Positions 1 through 12,264 are shown, numbered from the stretch's first letter. The stretch is 64,000 nucleotides of DNA from Zygaena filipendulae (GCA_907165275.2 OU015659.1:8598501-8662500); one strand, 5' to 3'. Notes: generated by a model from the sequence alone, not told the origin. A program made the numbers and translations.

Positions 1-2516
1 GGTTCTGGAGGATATTTTCAGATAGATAAGAAATATTATCAGTATAACGATAGGCGGTTTTACGATAATGTAGTCATAACCGTATGTATTTTGTATTTTG
101 TTTGCATTATATAAATTAACATTCTATTTGAGTGTATGGTTATGTATTAACTTGAAATATTGTATCTACTGTAATTCTGATATTACATTGGATTTGTGTA
201 TCAAACTCGACTAACATATTTTCGTATAAACTATAGTTTTTTCTTATAGAAACCAAACTAATAAAGCTCTTTCAGTCATGTGTACTGTAAATGACCAAAA
301 TATACCAAAATAGCTGTTTTTACGAATTTAATGTTTTATAATCTACTGAAAAGTGATAATCTCCTGAACGATGGCGTTGCCCTTGCTTGTAGGTATATGC
401 TTTTTTCCATTTTCGCATTATACCTACCCACCTAATCAATGTATCACCTAATCAACTGTAATCTTGAGTTGGCCACTAACAAAATTAATATAATTTTTGT
501 TTCATAAATTTATTAGCAGTCCAAGATCAATTTTAGAAGAACTAACGTACCTATTTAAATATGGAATATTTATCGTTGTTTGACAACGTAGTCATAAAAT
601 CGAATAGTATTAAAATGCAGCGCGTGCGCCGCGTCGCGCCGCGGTCGTCGGGCGCCACGGGGCTGCACGCTGCACCGCACCACCACCACCCACAGCCTAA
701 TACATCAGTTATTAAAGAACAGACACATAAAATGCATTATTCATGATATCCCGTTGTTCTTAAATTTTGACAACACGACACAATAGACAGAATATCTCCA
801 CTTCTTTTTCTCATTTTACGCTTTTGACTTAGTGCCGATAGAATCTTTGTGAATCTATCTATATAATAACGACTTAGTATTGAACTCCGAAAGCTCAACA
901 CTATTATATTGCAACTGATCATACTAAAACCACTGAGACGATTGCATTGTACGATGTTATCGTAAGTCGACTCTATACAATATTCACACGTGCGTACTTA
1001 ACGCGTTACTATTTTTAAAGATATTAATTGCTTTCGAAATTGTATAATGATTTAACGTTCGCCGAATCGGTATCGCTTGCTTTACAATTATCGGTATCGT
1101 AATTAAGTTAGCCGCAAGAGGCCGCTCGCGCTGTTCCCGATCCGAGCACGAATTGGAAAAATAAACAGCCAACGACACACAATGAATAATGAAAGCCTTC
1201 ATCTGACCCGCCGACACAATACCGACCTACAATTCGCTGTTAATTAACATAACGAAACACTAGTCTATTCTTAGAAGAACTTGATCGTTGTTCGTCCCAC
1301 CGGGGAATTACCATATGGGTGGTAGTAGTAGGTATTGGTGGTGGTATAGGTGGTGGTAGTAGGTATTTTTGTACCAATCTTTGTTAGATACTTTATAAAA
1401 TTACATATAACACAATGTTCATTATTTTCCAAGGACTTCTGAACGTCTAGAACTAAGTGACTGTTTCACACGTTTTACAAATTTTTAACTGCGCAACTTT
1501 ATTATACATATAATATGACAAGAGTTTATTGAATACCTATACCTACTTTAAGTGGTCACATGGCACTGGAGTTGAATTATCTCTCTAGTGACGTACCTAC
1601 AAGCCAGCGACCACACCAAGCTTATAACGCTGTGATTGGAGCTCGAAAGCTTAAAACTAATATAGAATAGAGCTAATAAAAAATAAAAATTATACCATTA
1701 AAAATATGACAGTACAGGCGCCTAAAAGTTTATCTATGAAAAAACGCTGCTGGTTTTCAAGTGCTCATATGCATACTTAATATGATTCATCAATTTAGTA
1801 TAGTTAAATTGTGTTTAATGTGTAGTTGTACTAGATTCACACAGATACAACCTCAATCAAGACAATGTGATGGATTCAACGAGCTCAATAGACAAGTATA
1901 AGGCGAGCGCCTGGAACGGAACACGTGTCGTTGATTGCCCCCAATTGGCGAACGAATAAAAACAATCGTCGCGTAAAAATAACCGTGATTTCATCTGGCA
2001 ACATGTGACTCTTGTTTTCTCTGTGTGGAACGGCCCGTGATGTTCCCACCGTCCAGCCCATGTGAAAAGTCCTGTAGCGGCGGTCACATGCCCTGCCGAA
2101 TAGCTTCTACTCCGAATCGTTAATGAGTAACGACATTAACGAACGTAAGTACCTACGTCTTTGGAATATTTTACGAGAGTATAACAGCTCTTCCTGGAAT
2201 GATGGAAGCCAAATCTCGAAACATTACGCAGTGTAATGCCCTGAGCCCCGCGACTACGAGGTCATAGGTTTTATTTATCGCAACCAGCACACAGTACCTA
2301 TCGAGATAGTGACATCCGCACGTTGCGGCCACACTTACTGAAATTGAGGTCTTTTTCAGGAAACAAAACCGCAAGCATCATTGATAATAATATTATATTA
2401 GACAATATTGAAAAACATAGTAGTTAAGTATATACTTATAAGAACATACCTATAATACTAATATAATATTCGATTGCCTTATTGTAGGTAATCATCCTTT
2501 AAAACTATCTACATAA
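1..2516. other. AT-rich stretch without a recognisable gene
   Basis: No convincing exon is seen here. Two local oddities stand out. A GC-rich patch at about 616-703, inside AT-rich DNA, is preceded by an AG and could be a short exon on either strand, but no family is recognisable. A run of imperfect GGT/GGTAGT repeats lies at about 1311-1365. The short open frames at 1857-2374 on the minus strand show no conserved motif. Confidence 0.4.
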
Positions 2517-3607
2517 CATAATATGTGGGCGTCCAAGCTTAAAGATACTATATAGTTCTCGGCATTTAGTTTCAGAGATATAGTTACGAGCCGTTTTGTA
2601 AGGTTGGGTGAAAAAATTGCGTTCGTGATTTTAATTGATTATTAATAAATGCTCAATTTTCTAAATAATATATAAAAATATAGATATATATCTTAATCCA
2701 CAATAATATATAAAAATCTATGTAACAAGCAAGTAAAAGTGTGTTTTTTTTTTCACTCAAAGTCACTATAAGTACCTAATGCTTTTTCACAAATCAAGCT
2801 TTTTCAGCGTTTCTACTTCAAATATCTGATAAAAACAACTGTGCTAGTTTTTGAATATTTTTACAATCCTTATACTATCAATTGACTATTCTAGATACCG
2901 AATCTAGTCTTAAATCAATACCCCACTACTGGTACCTTTTTACGTGATATGTGAGCGTCCTTCGTTAAGATATACATATTATAACATTGTAGAAAATTGA
3001 GCATTTATTAATAAACCCGCGGTAATTTTGGAGTTCCCGGGGGAATTCCGGGATAAAAAGTACCCTATGTCCTTCTCTGTACCCCTGACAACGTGCATGC
3101 CAAATTTAATCCAAATACGTTCAGCCGTTTTGCGTGATTGAGTAAACGTATGCAAGAATAAGAGCTCGAAAGCGCATTTTCATCAGACTTGCTTCAAATT
3201 TATCATCACTGCTCAGCTCCTATGTGTCTTAGCGTTATGTCATATGGCCTATAACCTGCCCAGGAGTATGGACTACAACAGTACCAAGTTTGGTTAAAAT
3301 CCCTTCAATAGTTTTTGACCCATGCGTGCACATACAGACAGACAGACAGACAGACGGACAGACAAAAAGTTGCTGATTGCATTTTTGGCACCAGTATCGA
3401 TCACCATTTATCCTCCAATATTAATTTTGAATATATATTCAATGTACAGAATTGACCTCTCTACAGTTTTATTATAAGTATAGATAATAATTATAAACAA
3501 TTAAAATCGCGGACGCAATTTTTCACCCAACTTTACAAAACCTCGTATATCTCGGAAACTAAATGCCGAAAATTGGTATCTTTTAGCTTGGACGCCCACA
3601 TATTATG
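2517..3607. mobile_element. DNA element with ~120-150 bp terminal inverted repeats, interrupted by a non-LTR repeat
   Basis: The left end (from 2517, CATAATATGTGGGCGTCC) returns as its reverse complement at the right end (to 3607). The match continues for more than 100 bases, including a TTTAGTTTC word and a GTTGGGTGAAAAA word. The inner part of the repeat (about 2640-2668) pairs with about 2985-3010. The right arm is therefore split by the retrotransposon tail at 3013-3482. No coding capacity; a non-autonomous DNA element is inferred. Confidence 0.6.
3013..3482 (+). mobile_element. Moth-type non-LTR retrotransposon/SINE tail (RTE-like), long form
   Basis: Carries the block found many times in this window: CCGCGGTAATTTTGGAGTT, GGGATAAAAAGTACCCTATG, CTGACAACGTGCATGCCAAA, CAGCCGTTTTGCGTGATTGAG. 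A long-form extension follows, containing CAGACAGACAGACAGAC and ending near TACAGTTTTATTATAAGTAT. No coding sequence is seen. The RTE-like label is from general familiarity and has not been tested. Confidence 0.6.
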
Positions 3608-4365
3608 AATATTTCGTAACGTCTTCATAATATTAATTTATGTAAGCACAGTTTATTAGAAGGGGGTAAGTTTTTTATTCTTTTTTAGCTAAGTTGATAA
3701 TATATCGCGCACATCCGTCGACGTTTTTATTCCGGCACAACGTACTCGTAGTGCGTGGGGCAATACACAGAGGTTTGACGTCATTGATGCAATAAATAAA
3801 CGTTATTTAGATGTAGGTAAGTGCACACTTGGTAGACGACGATTCCGTATTTTATATTAACACAATACTAAGTTTTTTTAAGGTGACGTTGTTTCCTCAT
3901 AGAGTTTTTTATGCATTTGGAAAACCCCCAAGAAGATAGGTATAGTCAGTAGTAACCCAAGGCTACTAAGACATTCAATCATAAAGAGAAAATAAGCTCG
4001 ATTGTCTCTGACCTTAGAGAAATAAAGTGTTGAATATTCTCATAGTGGTGTGAGTGATGCTGACAGAGCAATGAGAGGGTAATCTGTCCCAATCTTGTAT
4101 CACCGCGAGGACTGGGAGGAGTGTATCGTGCGAACGCGTTATAATCGGAGGATATTATAATAAACAGATCCCGGCCCCTCGCTCGCCGCCCTCCCTAATA
4201 AATATTAATGTATGAACTTGAATGGCACACAATGCCCTCCGAGTGATGCTGGTACATTGATACTCAATACGCTTTTTTCCTGCCATTTTACAGCCGATCC
4301 AACGATGCATCCTTCGCGCCTTATTTTTGTCTCCAGTATAATTTTCATTGGTGTTCTTTATGACA
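3608..4365. other. No gene seen
   Basis: AT-rich DNA with a somewhat GC-richer patch at about 4100-4260. No exon, RNA gene or repeat could be supported. Confidence 0.4.
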
Positions 4366-4697
4366 ATAGGCTATTTGACTAATTTTTTTTTTCTTAGTCC
4401 GTCTTGTAGATTAATAAAAAATATTGGACACGTATTTTTTCTTTTTTTACGTATTCAAAAAATAACAGAGATACATTGAGTTGAAATTTCGCGTGACGTC
4501 ACTAACTAGTGCAGTTTGTATGGCGGCTTGTAGCGGTAAGTGACGTCACGAGCCCCCACCCTAAACTTTAATGCGCTTTATCTCTGTGTATTTTCATTTA
4601 TTTGAAAAATAAAAAAATACGTGTCTAATGATTTTTAATTTTCTAAAAGACGGACTAATTGAAATTTTGATTTTCAAAAGTTGTCAACATCCCTATT
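4366..4697 (+). mobile_element. MITE of the GTCCGTCTTGTAGATTAA family, copy 1
   Basis: One of five copies in the window (others at 16898, 21395, 30152, 43917; a scrap at 26606). The ends are imperfect inverted repeats: ATAGGCTATTTGACTAA on the left, and the reverse complement of ATAGGGATGTTGACAAC on the right. Further in, both sides carry TTAGTCCGTCTT and GACACGTATTTTTT. The centre holds two TGACGTCAC words around TGCAGTTTGTATGGCGGC. Non-coding. Confidence 0.7.
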
Positions 4698-5189
4698 GTT
4701 ATAGAGAAAACATTCTTCGAGATTATGATGACACGTGATCCGCCAATGTATAACTTTATATATAACATATATAGGTTTATCTACAGAATAGCTTATAGTA
4801 GATTAGCGTGTACAGACACGCGGTCCGCGGATTCTAGTGTTTTATTATATAGTATCTTAGATTAACACAAATATCAAATTCTTTTGATTGATTACAATTA
4901 GATTCGAATCGAGTATTATTTAACACTAAATAGAGCCATAGATCTAGTAAGCACTTTTACAACGCCATTACGAGTTATCTCGTTTGTTTTAGTAGGTTTA
5001 GCGCTTGGTGCGAACGACTTGCATTGCGCAAGAGTGGTCGCCGCAAACATTAACGCCGGTAATATTGCCATATATTGTGCGTTGTTTCTCAATCAGACCC
5101 AATTTTACTAAATATTTTCCAATATAACAAACATTAAGTTAATGATGATGTCAAAATTAAACAAAAAAAAATACAGTCAAATAGGTACA

Positions 5190-5310
5190 TAAAGTGAGAG
5201 AGAACATGGAAGTTTTTTTTTTAAATACAGCGATTTCCGGGTTTTTTGCTCCTCCCGTATAGTTTATTCCGCTGCAATTATGTAGGTACTTTGTTTTTCC
5301 GTAGGGCAGC
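5190..5310 (-). mobile_element. Fragment of the CCGTAGAGCAGCC-ended element
   Basis: The words AGCGATTTCCGG and TTTTTCCGTAGGGCAGCC match, in reverse orientation, the element at 8835-9096. Only one end is present. Confidence 0.4.
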
Positions 5311-5340
5311 CGCAGTACCTAGTCCAATATATTATTTACT

Positions 5341-5822
5341 AGTTGTGCCCCGCGGTTTCACCCGCAGTAATTTCGGAGTTCCCGCGGGAATTCCGGGATA
5401 AAAAGTACCCTATGTCCTTCTCTGTACCCCTGAAAACGTGCATGCCAAATGTCATCCAAATCGGTTTAGCCGTTTTTGCGTGATTGAGTAAACGTATGCG
5501 AGTATAAGAGCTCGAAAGCGCATTTTCATCCGACTTGCTTCAAATTTATCGTCACTGCTCAGCTCCTATGTGTCTTAGTGTTATGTTATATAGCCTATAA
5601 CCTGCCCAGGAGTATGGACTACAATCGTACCAAGTTTGGTTAAAATCCTTTCAGTAGTTTCTGACCCATGCGTGCACATACAGACAGACAGACAGACAAA
5701 AAATTTACTAATTGCATTTTTGGCATCAGTATCGACCACCATTCATCCTCCAATATTAATTTTGAATATAGTATATTCAATGTACAGAATTGACCTCTCT
5801 ACAGTTTTATTATAACTATAGA
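5341..5822 (+). mobile_element. Moth-type non-LTR retrotransposon/SINE tail, long form
   Basis: Begins with TGCCCCGCGGTTTCACCCGC, then GGGATAAAAAGTACCCTATG, GTGCATGCCAAATGTCATCC, a CAGACAGACAGACAGAC tract and TACAGTTTTATTATAACTAT at the end. This is the best long-form copy in the left part of the window. Non-coding. Confidence 0.6.
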
Positions 5823-6039
5823 TAATACCTAATAATAAGTTTATTGGTACCAAAATCATACATCAAGAAAACAGTTTTGAATGTTTTGATTTACATTCCA
5901 ACAAGTCCAAGGCAATTACTTGTTACTATGTATAGTCATTGTATGGATTCAGCCTTTTTCAATTTGCCACTAAATAATACCGTGACAATTAACCATTGAT
6001 TGTAACTCTTTTTAAACTTTTGTCGACGACGCAACGTCA

Positions 6040-6330
6040 AGGGTGGTGTGTATTATGTAAGCGCACCCCTTCGGCTATCGGGCGGGCGGGTCACGTGTCC
6101 GTCACCCTCGGGGTTGGCGAGAACACCTCCCTCGTCCGATTCCCACGATCCCACGCCACCCTGTACCGCCAGCCCCAACAGACCACTGGGAAACCCACTT
6201 GTTGATTTTGTTCCGTATAATCGACCCCACTTTGATGCCATTTCCGGACTGATTGCTTCACCATCTATTAGGATAATGAGTGTTTTTATGCTGTGGCTTA
6301 ATGACATCCAAAAACATTAATTAACACCCC
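6040..6330. other. GC-rich island with overlapping open frames, unidentified
   Basis: About 170 bases here are GC-rich in an AT-rich neighbourhood. Open frames run on both strands (84 codons on the minus strand, 69 and 90 codons on the plus strand). None shows cysteine patterning, a signal peptide or a motif I recognise. It could be a degraded transposon coding piece or a host exon; no splice structure could be fixed. Confidence 0.25.
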
Positions 6331-6644
6331 GGAGTTTTGTTACTTCTTGTACATAAGAAAATACATACCTATTATATTATTGTTAAATAAACGCACACCT
6401 ATCATAAATTAGTATCTATAACTAGCTAACAGAAGAAACAAAATGCTTATAAGAAACAGAATACGAAATCTAATAAAAACCAACTACCATTAAGATACCT
6501 ATGTATGTATAACTCTGTCTATACTTGGACATATAATATGTATGTACCTACGTAAAATATACCTACATAATATACTGTAGAACTCAATTAAGCGAAAAGT
6601 TTCAATTACAGATAATTAATTAAAAATAAATCGGACAAAAACAA

Positions 6645-6817
6645 AAATGAATGTTTGTATGTTTGTCCTCTATAAGATCCTAAACCATTGATCCGATATC
6701 ATGATAAATCCTTGGCGGATTGTTCTGCCTGCGTCCGCATAGGTTCCTGAATTCCTGGTAATAATAAAGAGTTCCTGCGGGAATTCCGAATCTCACGCGC
6801 GGGCACCAACTAGTAGC
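6645..6817 (-). mobile_element. Fragment of the moth-type non-LTR tail
   Basis: Contains GAGTTCCTGCGGGAATTCCG and a following CACGCGCGGG, the reverse of the block seen in better copies. Degenerate and short. Confidence 0.4.
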
Positions 6818-7221
6818 TGTATCTACCTAATCAATCTAAGGATCGACCCATAACATAACTAGTAGGAGTAGTAGGTAAGACGTAGGTACCTACATAATTA
6901 TGTAATCATAATTTAAAAATTCATAGAGTTTATCGTATTAGAAAAATAAATTTGATTTCTTAGTAATAGTTTTTAAATTTGATCACGCAAAGCCATAAGC
7001 TATTAGAGATCAATAAAAAAAGAGGTTAATTTTTAGCAAATTGCACACGGGTCAGACTCGCGCGGAATGGAATGAAGTCGACCGCCTGCAGGCTAAGTGG
7101 AATCGAGATGAAATTCGCAAAAAATTATATTCGCAAGAAAATAAATGGAGGTCGTTAAAAAAATAAAATATATAGTGTTTTAAATTGACCGACATTTTTC
7201 GTTATAAATTACAACTGTGAC

Positions 7222-7385
7222 TTGACTTGTGAAGATTTTTAAAAGAAAATTGCCGCAATCAGAGGCCTCCATTAAATTAATGTTAATTGGCATTTAACTG
7301 ATTGCCAATTAACATTAATTTAATGAACGTCTCTGATTGCGGCAATTTTTTTAAATCTACTTAAAATTAAGTAGGTACCTTATCA
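7222..7385. mobile_element. Foldback MITE (TTGCCGCAATCAGAG family), copy 1
   Basis: Near-perfect palindrome. The left side reads AAATTGCCGCAATCAGAG then ATTAAATTAATGTTAATTGG. After a loop of about 15 bases the same words return in reverse complement. A longer copy of this family is at 27764-27996. Non-coding. Confidence 0.7.
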
Positions 7386-7693
7386 TTAATGAGAGCGGCC
7401 ATCAGAGACATTAACCGCCCCGCCTAACCAACCCTACGGAGTATGGGTCGATTTTCGCCGGGTGACTACTGCGACTAGTCGCTGCCAAATCGCCTCACCA
7501 AGCCGCCTAGGCAAAACTCAGCCGAATTGCCTAGTCACCCGTGTAAACCCTACTTTTACTCATGTATTTAGTCAAACCTACCTAAGTATGTACCTACTAA
7601 CTTACACGTTAAATGCTCGCAGTGATGCAAATCGATGGACAAACTAAGTAGGTAGGCACCTAGGTAACAAGTAAATTAATAAATAGATGGATT

Positions 7694-7975
7694 GACGACC
7701 CGATTGGCGTAGTAGGTCACCATGCCTGCCCGCTAATCAAGGGGTTCCGGGTTCGATTCCCGGTGGGGGTGCACTTTGTGTGATGAACACAGGGTTCCAC
7801 TTTCCAGTCTGGGTGTGATTATATAACTATAGTATAATATATATGTAAGTCTATGTAGTAAGTATAAACACGTTTGCTTGGTTTTCACGACACAAGCTAA
7901 TAACAGCTTACTGTGGGATCAAGTAGATCTGTGTGTTGTGATGTGGATGTGGATGTAGAAGTAAACTTACGGCCA
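7694..7975 (+). mobile_element. tRNA-derived SINE
   Basis: The head carries RNA polymerase III promoter boxes: an A box TGGCGTAGTAGG (7705-7716) and a B box GGTTCGATTCC (7750-7760). The arms do not close into a complete tRNA cloverleaf and no proper 3' acceptor strand is present. The sequence continues about 200 bases into a non-tRNA body (ATGAACACAGGGTTCCACTT and beyond), as in a SINE. Confidence 0.65.
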
Positions 7976-8153
7976 CACTGAGTGCACCCGTTAGTTTACT
8001 ATTCATGTTTTTTAAAAGTTTTAAAATAGCATTCAAAATAGGTATTTATAAATTAATCAATGCCTTTGAGCTTCTTATGAGGGTTTATTTTCTGAGAGAA
8101 AGTTCTTAACCAATTATGTATTACATTATATAAATAAAAAATGTCATAGGTAC

Positions 8154-8251
8154 CTGCCGTTCCAGTCGCACTGATCTCCTATCAACCCCGCCTCCGCAAT
8201 GCAGATCAAGCCAAAAACAAGTGTCCAAAACAAAAGCTCCATCACATGCAT
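8154..8251 (-). CDS. First coding exon of a putative small secreted protein (partial)
   Basis: On the minus strand an ATG at 8251 (a second in-frame ATG at 8242) opens 32 codons. They start MHVMELLFWTLVFGLICIAE, a good signal peptide with a hydrophobic core at about residues 5-19 and likely cleavage near IAEA/GLIG. The exon then reads QCDWNG and stops at a consensus donor (CAG/GTACC), phase 2. An ATTTAAAA box lies about 40 bases upstream. The tail resembles the end of exon 1 in the ten-cysteine gene at 12265 (CLWHNGS), so a relative on the opposite strand is possible. No second exon could be identified between here and position 1. The signal peptide and donor are seen; the gene itself is an inference. 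Confidence 0.4.
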
Positions 8252-8834
8252 ATCGAATAAAGTGTCCGATCACCTTTAAAAGTTTTAAATAGCACAATAA
8301 ATGCAGTCAATATTAATTAAGTATTCACATCACTACATAATATTATATTAGTTTGCAGTCAGTTTAAAATGAACGTAGACTAACATAAAGCGAACGCGTC
8401 AGTACAAAACACGTCAACAACGCACAAACATTCGTACTTTACTAAAACAGTAAAACTGGATTTGATAGAGAAAAGAAATATGTGCCACTGAGATAGCTTG
8501 ATCGATAACACGTAGGTAGAAAAGAGATGGAGATAATAATATAATATTCACTAGGTAGAGAATGCAGTGACTTATATTGCTATCTCTTTTTGACTGAAGT
8601 GATGTTGTTTTAATTTAATGTGCACTTTGGCAGCAAAAGAATAAAGCTCATTATTCTCTTTTTTAAATCTTTAAGCTTGAATTATGCTTTTCGAATTGGC
8701 GGGAAAGGACTAGGACTTAGGAGTCAATATTTTAAACTCTAAAAATGTACACTAAAAATGTAAATAAAACTCTAAAAATGTACATATTTAGATAGCTGTT
8801 ATATAACAATTAATTAAACTGACTTATGTGTTTC
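8252..8834. other. No gene seen
   Basis: AT-rich DNA upstream of the putative secreted-protein exon. It includes three irregular repeats of CTCTAAAAATGTACA-like words at about 8735-8785 and nothing else that can be supported. Confidence 0.35.
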
Positions 8835-9096
8835 GGCTGCTCTACGGCGCAGATAATATAATACTATAACAAAGTAATTGTAGCTGAATAAATTTTACTG
8901 GAGGGGTAACAAAAACCGGAAATCGCTTTATTTAAAAAAAATTCCATGGTTTGACGATTTTTAATTTTAATTTAAGACTAAAGCCTTTTTGATGGTTGTA
9001 TGTAGCAACGTCCGCTAAGCGTGAAAAGTAGAAAAACTGCAAAAAAACTCATTTAAAAAAAAAATTACAGTAGCTTTGTTTTTCCGTAGAGCAGCC
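8835..9096. mobile_element. Short DNA element with GGCTGCTCTACGG terminal inverted repeats
   Basis: Starts GGCTGCTCTACGG and ends CCGTAGAGCAGCC, a perfect 13-base inverted repeat 262 bases apart. The interior is AT-rich and non-coding. A reversed partial copy lies at 5190-5310, which supports a mobile family. Confidence 0.5.
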
Positions 9097-11100
9097 ATTT
9101 TTGCGTGATTTACTAAATATACTAGTTATTAGGTAATTTAATAATAAAGTTATTATACTACTATATATTATAACTAGTTTATTACAAATGGCGAACTTAA
9201 TGCCTTGCGGTATTCTCTACCAGTTAACCATTGGGTAGACAGAGAGATATAGACTAGTATTAGTTATTAGGTAGGAGTAAAATTTCATGATGATCGATTG
9301 AATACCTACCTAGATGAGACATGAAAAGGTACCTACCTAACAAACTGACAGACAGAGTTTGTCACATTCATAATGCCTAAGTACAAGTAGGTAGGTACTA
9401 GTATGATATTAAAAAGACTGATAATAAAATAATAACAATGACATTTCCACTAATGTTATTGTTCTTTAATCTTTATTAATCAATTAGGTTTATCGATAAC
9501 AAAAATGCAGGTAATTATCATACCTACGTATTTTTTATTCTCAAATGCACGACCCTTTTTTTGTACCTACCATCCCTAATTTAATGCGATGCGTTTCATG
9601 GCCATCGCTTTTCGCTAAACGGTTAATATTATTTGCGGTTCCAGAAAGTTAAGAGTTAATATCCGTAATTAAGTATAACGTGAGTTATGACTCCGCTGAC
9701 TTATCTAAGTTTATTGCAAATCACGATAATTCAGAAGACTATTAATTATTATTATGGAACCGAAACTTACCTAAAATAATGACTAGTTACAATATATATA
9801 AAATAAAAAACAGCATTTTATGGTTTGTGCACTATCTACTTAGGTACCTCCATTCGAACTTTAAAGCGGATTTGAATCTGAACTGAAATGTAAATAATAT
9901 TATTATAGCTGATAGTCTGTGTCAGCATAAATCCTTAGGATATGGGTCATATTTCCATTGATATACCACTGGTAGTAAATCAATGCATATTTCCTATTTC
10001 TTGTTAAATAATTTATTTGTAATCCCTACTAATATTACAAATCCGAAAGCTACTCTATCTGTCTGTCTGTTACGCTTTCGCGCCTTAACGGTGTCATGTC
10101 AGGGCATAGAGTACTTTCCGGAATTTCAGCGGGAACTCTCAACTTATCGTGGGTGAAACCGAGGGGAACAGCTAGTATTATTATAATAAAGTTTTATAAG
10201 TCTAATGAAGGATCTTTGTGGAACTCCACTATGTACCCACTCGTAAGGATGTGGGTCAGACAGTAGTCAGTAGGTACTTCTATTCGCTCTCTCTTGTCAA
10301 TAATTAATTTACTAATATGTAATTTGACAAACTTCACGCAACCTTTAAAAATAAAGCACCCAAACCACACGTCTGTACCTACGTATTTCATATATTGTTC
10401 ATGATATTATGTTAGCAAGCGTGCGTCTTTGTTTGCAGGCTGCGGACAGATAAACTGAATCAATAGCTAGTGTTTACTTGCCTGATAGATAGCCGCTTTG
10501 TCGCCATTCATTCTTGCTTGTTTAGGCCGATAATTCGACCCTCTTTGAATTCGACCCTCTTATCTCACTTCAACGCAAATAAAGCCCATACCAGAGACAA
10601 TAGTCTATGCCCATACCTACCTACCAAACGTACACCTAGACACCACTCAAAGAATTTGTTTATGTTTCCTGATCGAGACCTAGGTCAACAGTATAAGCTA
10701 AATCACTTTCTTTTGCCTAAAATTTTTTTAACTGCTTTCAAAAAGGAGGAGGCACTTCTCTCTGGGAGGAGGTTCTATGTTTGACTGTACCTATGTATGT
10801 ATTTTTTATTTCTGTAAAAGTTTAATTCAAGCAATAAACGTTATTATAATTAGGCATAAAAATTTGGCTGTATTCTCCGGGCGCGATGCGGAAACAGAGT
10901 CAAATTATTTGAATGTAACGATTTATTATGACTTATACGTATTTTGACGAAAAGCGGTTTCATTTCTATTAGATGGAGATAAGATAGTACACAAATTATT
11001 ATTTTGCAATACTTTAACCAACTTTAACGACTCAAGAGCTCTAGCAACTTATTATAATTATACGTGTAGTAACTACATTGCAGTTAACTCAATCAATAAT
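9097..11100. other. Gene-free AT-rich stretch with LINE scraps
   Basis: At about 9180-9245 there is a short scrap with GCGAACTTAATGCCTTGCGG, the type of word found in LINE 3' tails. A reversed non-LTR tail is listed separately at 10026-10177. Near 10735-10780 the AAAAAGGAGGAGG word common in moths appears. The 104-codon frame at 10470-10784 has no recognisable domain. Confidence 0.35.
10026..10177 (-). mobile_element. Fragment of the moth-type non-LTR tail
   Basis: Reverse-orientation copy with CTGTCTGTCTGTTACGCTTT, TTCAGCGGGAACTC and GGGTGAAACCGAGGGGAACA. About 150 bases, non-coding. Confidence 0.5.
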
Positions 11101-11101
11101 A

Positions 11102-11719
11102 GGGTACTTGCATGAAATTTATAATAAGAAATTGTGTCAATATTTCAAAAATAGATCCTTAGAAAAGCGTTCTCGTGAAAGACTTATTTTTATTTTACTA
11201 AAAAATTTTCAATAGTTTCCAAAATATTTTGTGAAACGTAACATTGCAACGAAACACCAATCACAGCCAAGCTTGACACATGACGTCACTTTATTTTTTT
11301 AGGAAACATTTACCTCATTCAGAGAAGGCAAAAGAAACTAAGTGCATACAGTCAACGCATATTTTCCATTTTTTGAAGTTTTTTACTTTAAAATGCATCG
11401 GTAAGATGCATTTCGATTCTTTACTGGAACTTTTGGAAGTAACTCGACACAGTTCATCCTTAATTTCACTTTTGGATATTGAAGTTATCTGTCTGTCAGT
11501 TTCACATGACCCTGTCAATACGACAGTGACATTTCTATCACAGATTAATAAGGTGTAATTTTGAACTAGTGACGTCATTCCGCGTTTCGGCGGTAAAGTC
11601 TAAAGTAGGAACTTTGAAACGCTCTATTTAATTAATTTATGCTTATATATTTTTTCTTTTTCTTGCTTTGCTTAAGTAGGCCATAAAATTGACTGAAAAA
11701 AAAATTCATGCAAGTACCC
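11102..11719 (+). mobile_element. MITE of the GGGTACTTGCATGAA family, intact copy 1
   Basis: The ends GGGTACTTGCATGAA and TTCATGCAAGTACCC are inverted repeats directly flanked by TA, which suggests a TA target duplication of the Tc1/mariner kind. The 618-bp body contains TGACGTCAC-type words and AT-rich spacers. Its open frames (92 and 87 codons) have no protein motif and recur only because the element recurs. Second copy at 41715-42338; third, split copy at 45892-58054. Confidence 0.75.
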
Positions 11720-12190
11720 TATTGTGCAAAAGAATGTATACCTAACTATGTATAATATTTCAGGTTTAAAAAATAAACATTCCGCTTCGTTTAGCAAAGT
11801 AGAAAGTATCGGGAGCGCCATCAAGATAATTTCAAAAAGATAAGTGCAACTTCGAGTAAGTACTTACCTACCTACTAAAATAATTTACGCCAGGGCAGTT
11901 TTATTTTAACAGTTAATCTATACTCATAAAGGCTAGGTATGTAAAAAATGGTTGGTACGTAGGTATACAATTGAACTCAAAATGTTGGATTGCCTTGTCT
12001 CACGATTTGAGAAAACTCACTATACTTATTGTTTAATTTTTTAAAACAAAGGTTCTATAGATTTCACTCCCTATTCTATGAGCTACGTTAACTATCAACA
12101 TCCTATTTTAGATCCCAAACAATGGTAACCTGTATAGTGTTAGTGTATACTGTATACCTAACTACAACTATCGCAAGTAGCACAGGACTA

Positions 12191-12198
12191 TATATAAA
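12191..12198 (+). promoter_or_regulatory. TATA box of the ten-cysteine secreted-protein gene
   Basis: TATATAAA lies about 70 bases before the start codon at 12265. Initiator-like GCAGA/GCAGT words follow at about 12216-12228, 25-35 bases downstream of the TATA box, which is normal spacing. Confidence 0.5.
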
Positions 12199-12264
12199 AC
12201 TGAAGATGATGGGTTGCAGACTTGCAGTATATTTCATTGTAATAGAATAAACATAACTCGCATT

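Noticed and set aside
1311..1365. GGT/GGTAGT-rich tract as a minisatellite or G-quadruplex locus
   Set aside because: Short and irregular; G runs are only two bases long.
7697..7770. Possible tRNA gene
   Set aside because: A and B boxes are present but the acceptor and other arms do not pair, and repeat sequence follows; better read as a SINE head.
11280..11578. Open frames of 92 and 87 codons inside the MITE (also 57575-57958 and 57595-57924)
   Set aside because: They recur only because the MITE recurs, lie on both strands and show no protein motif.
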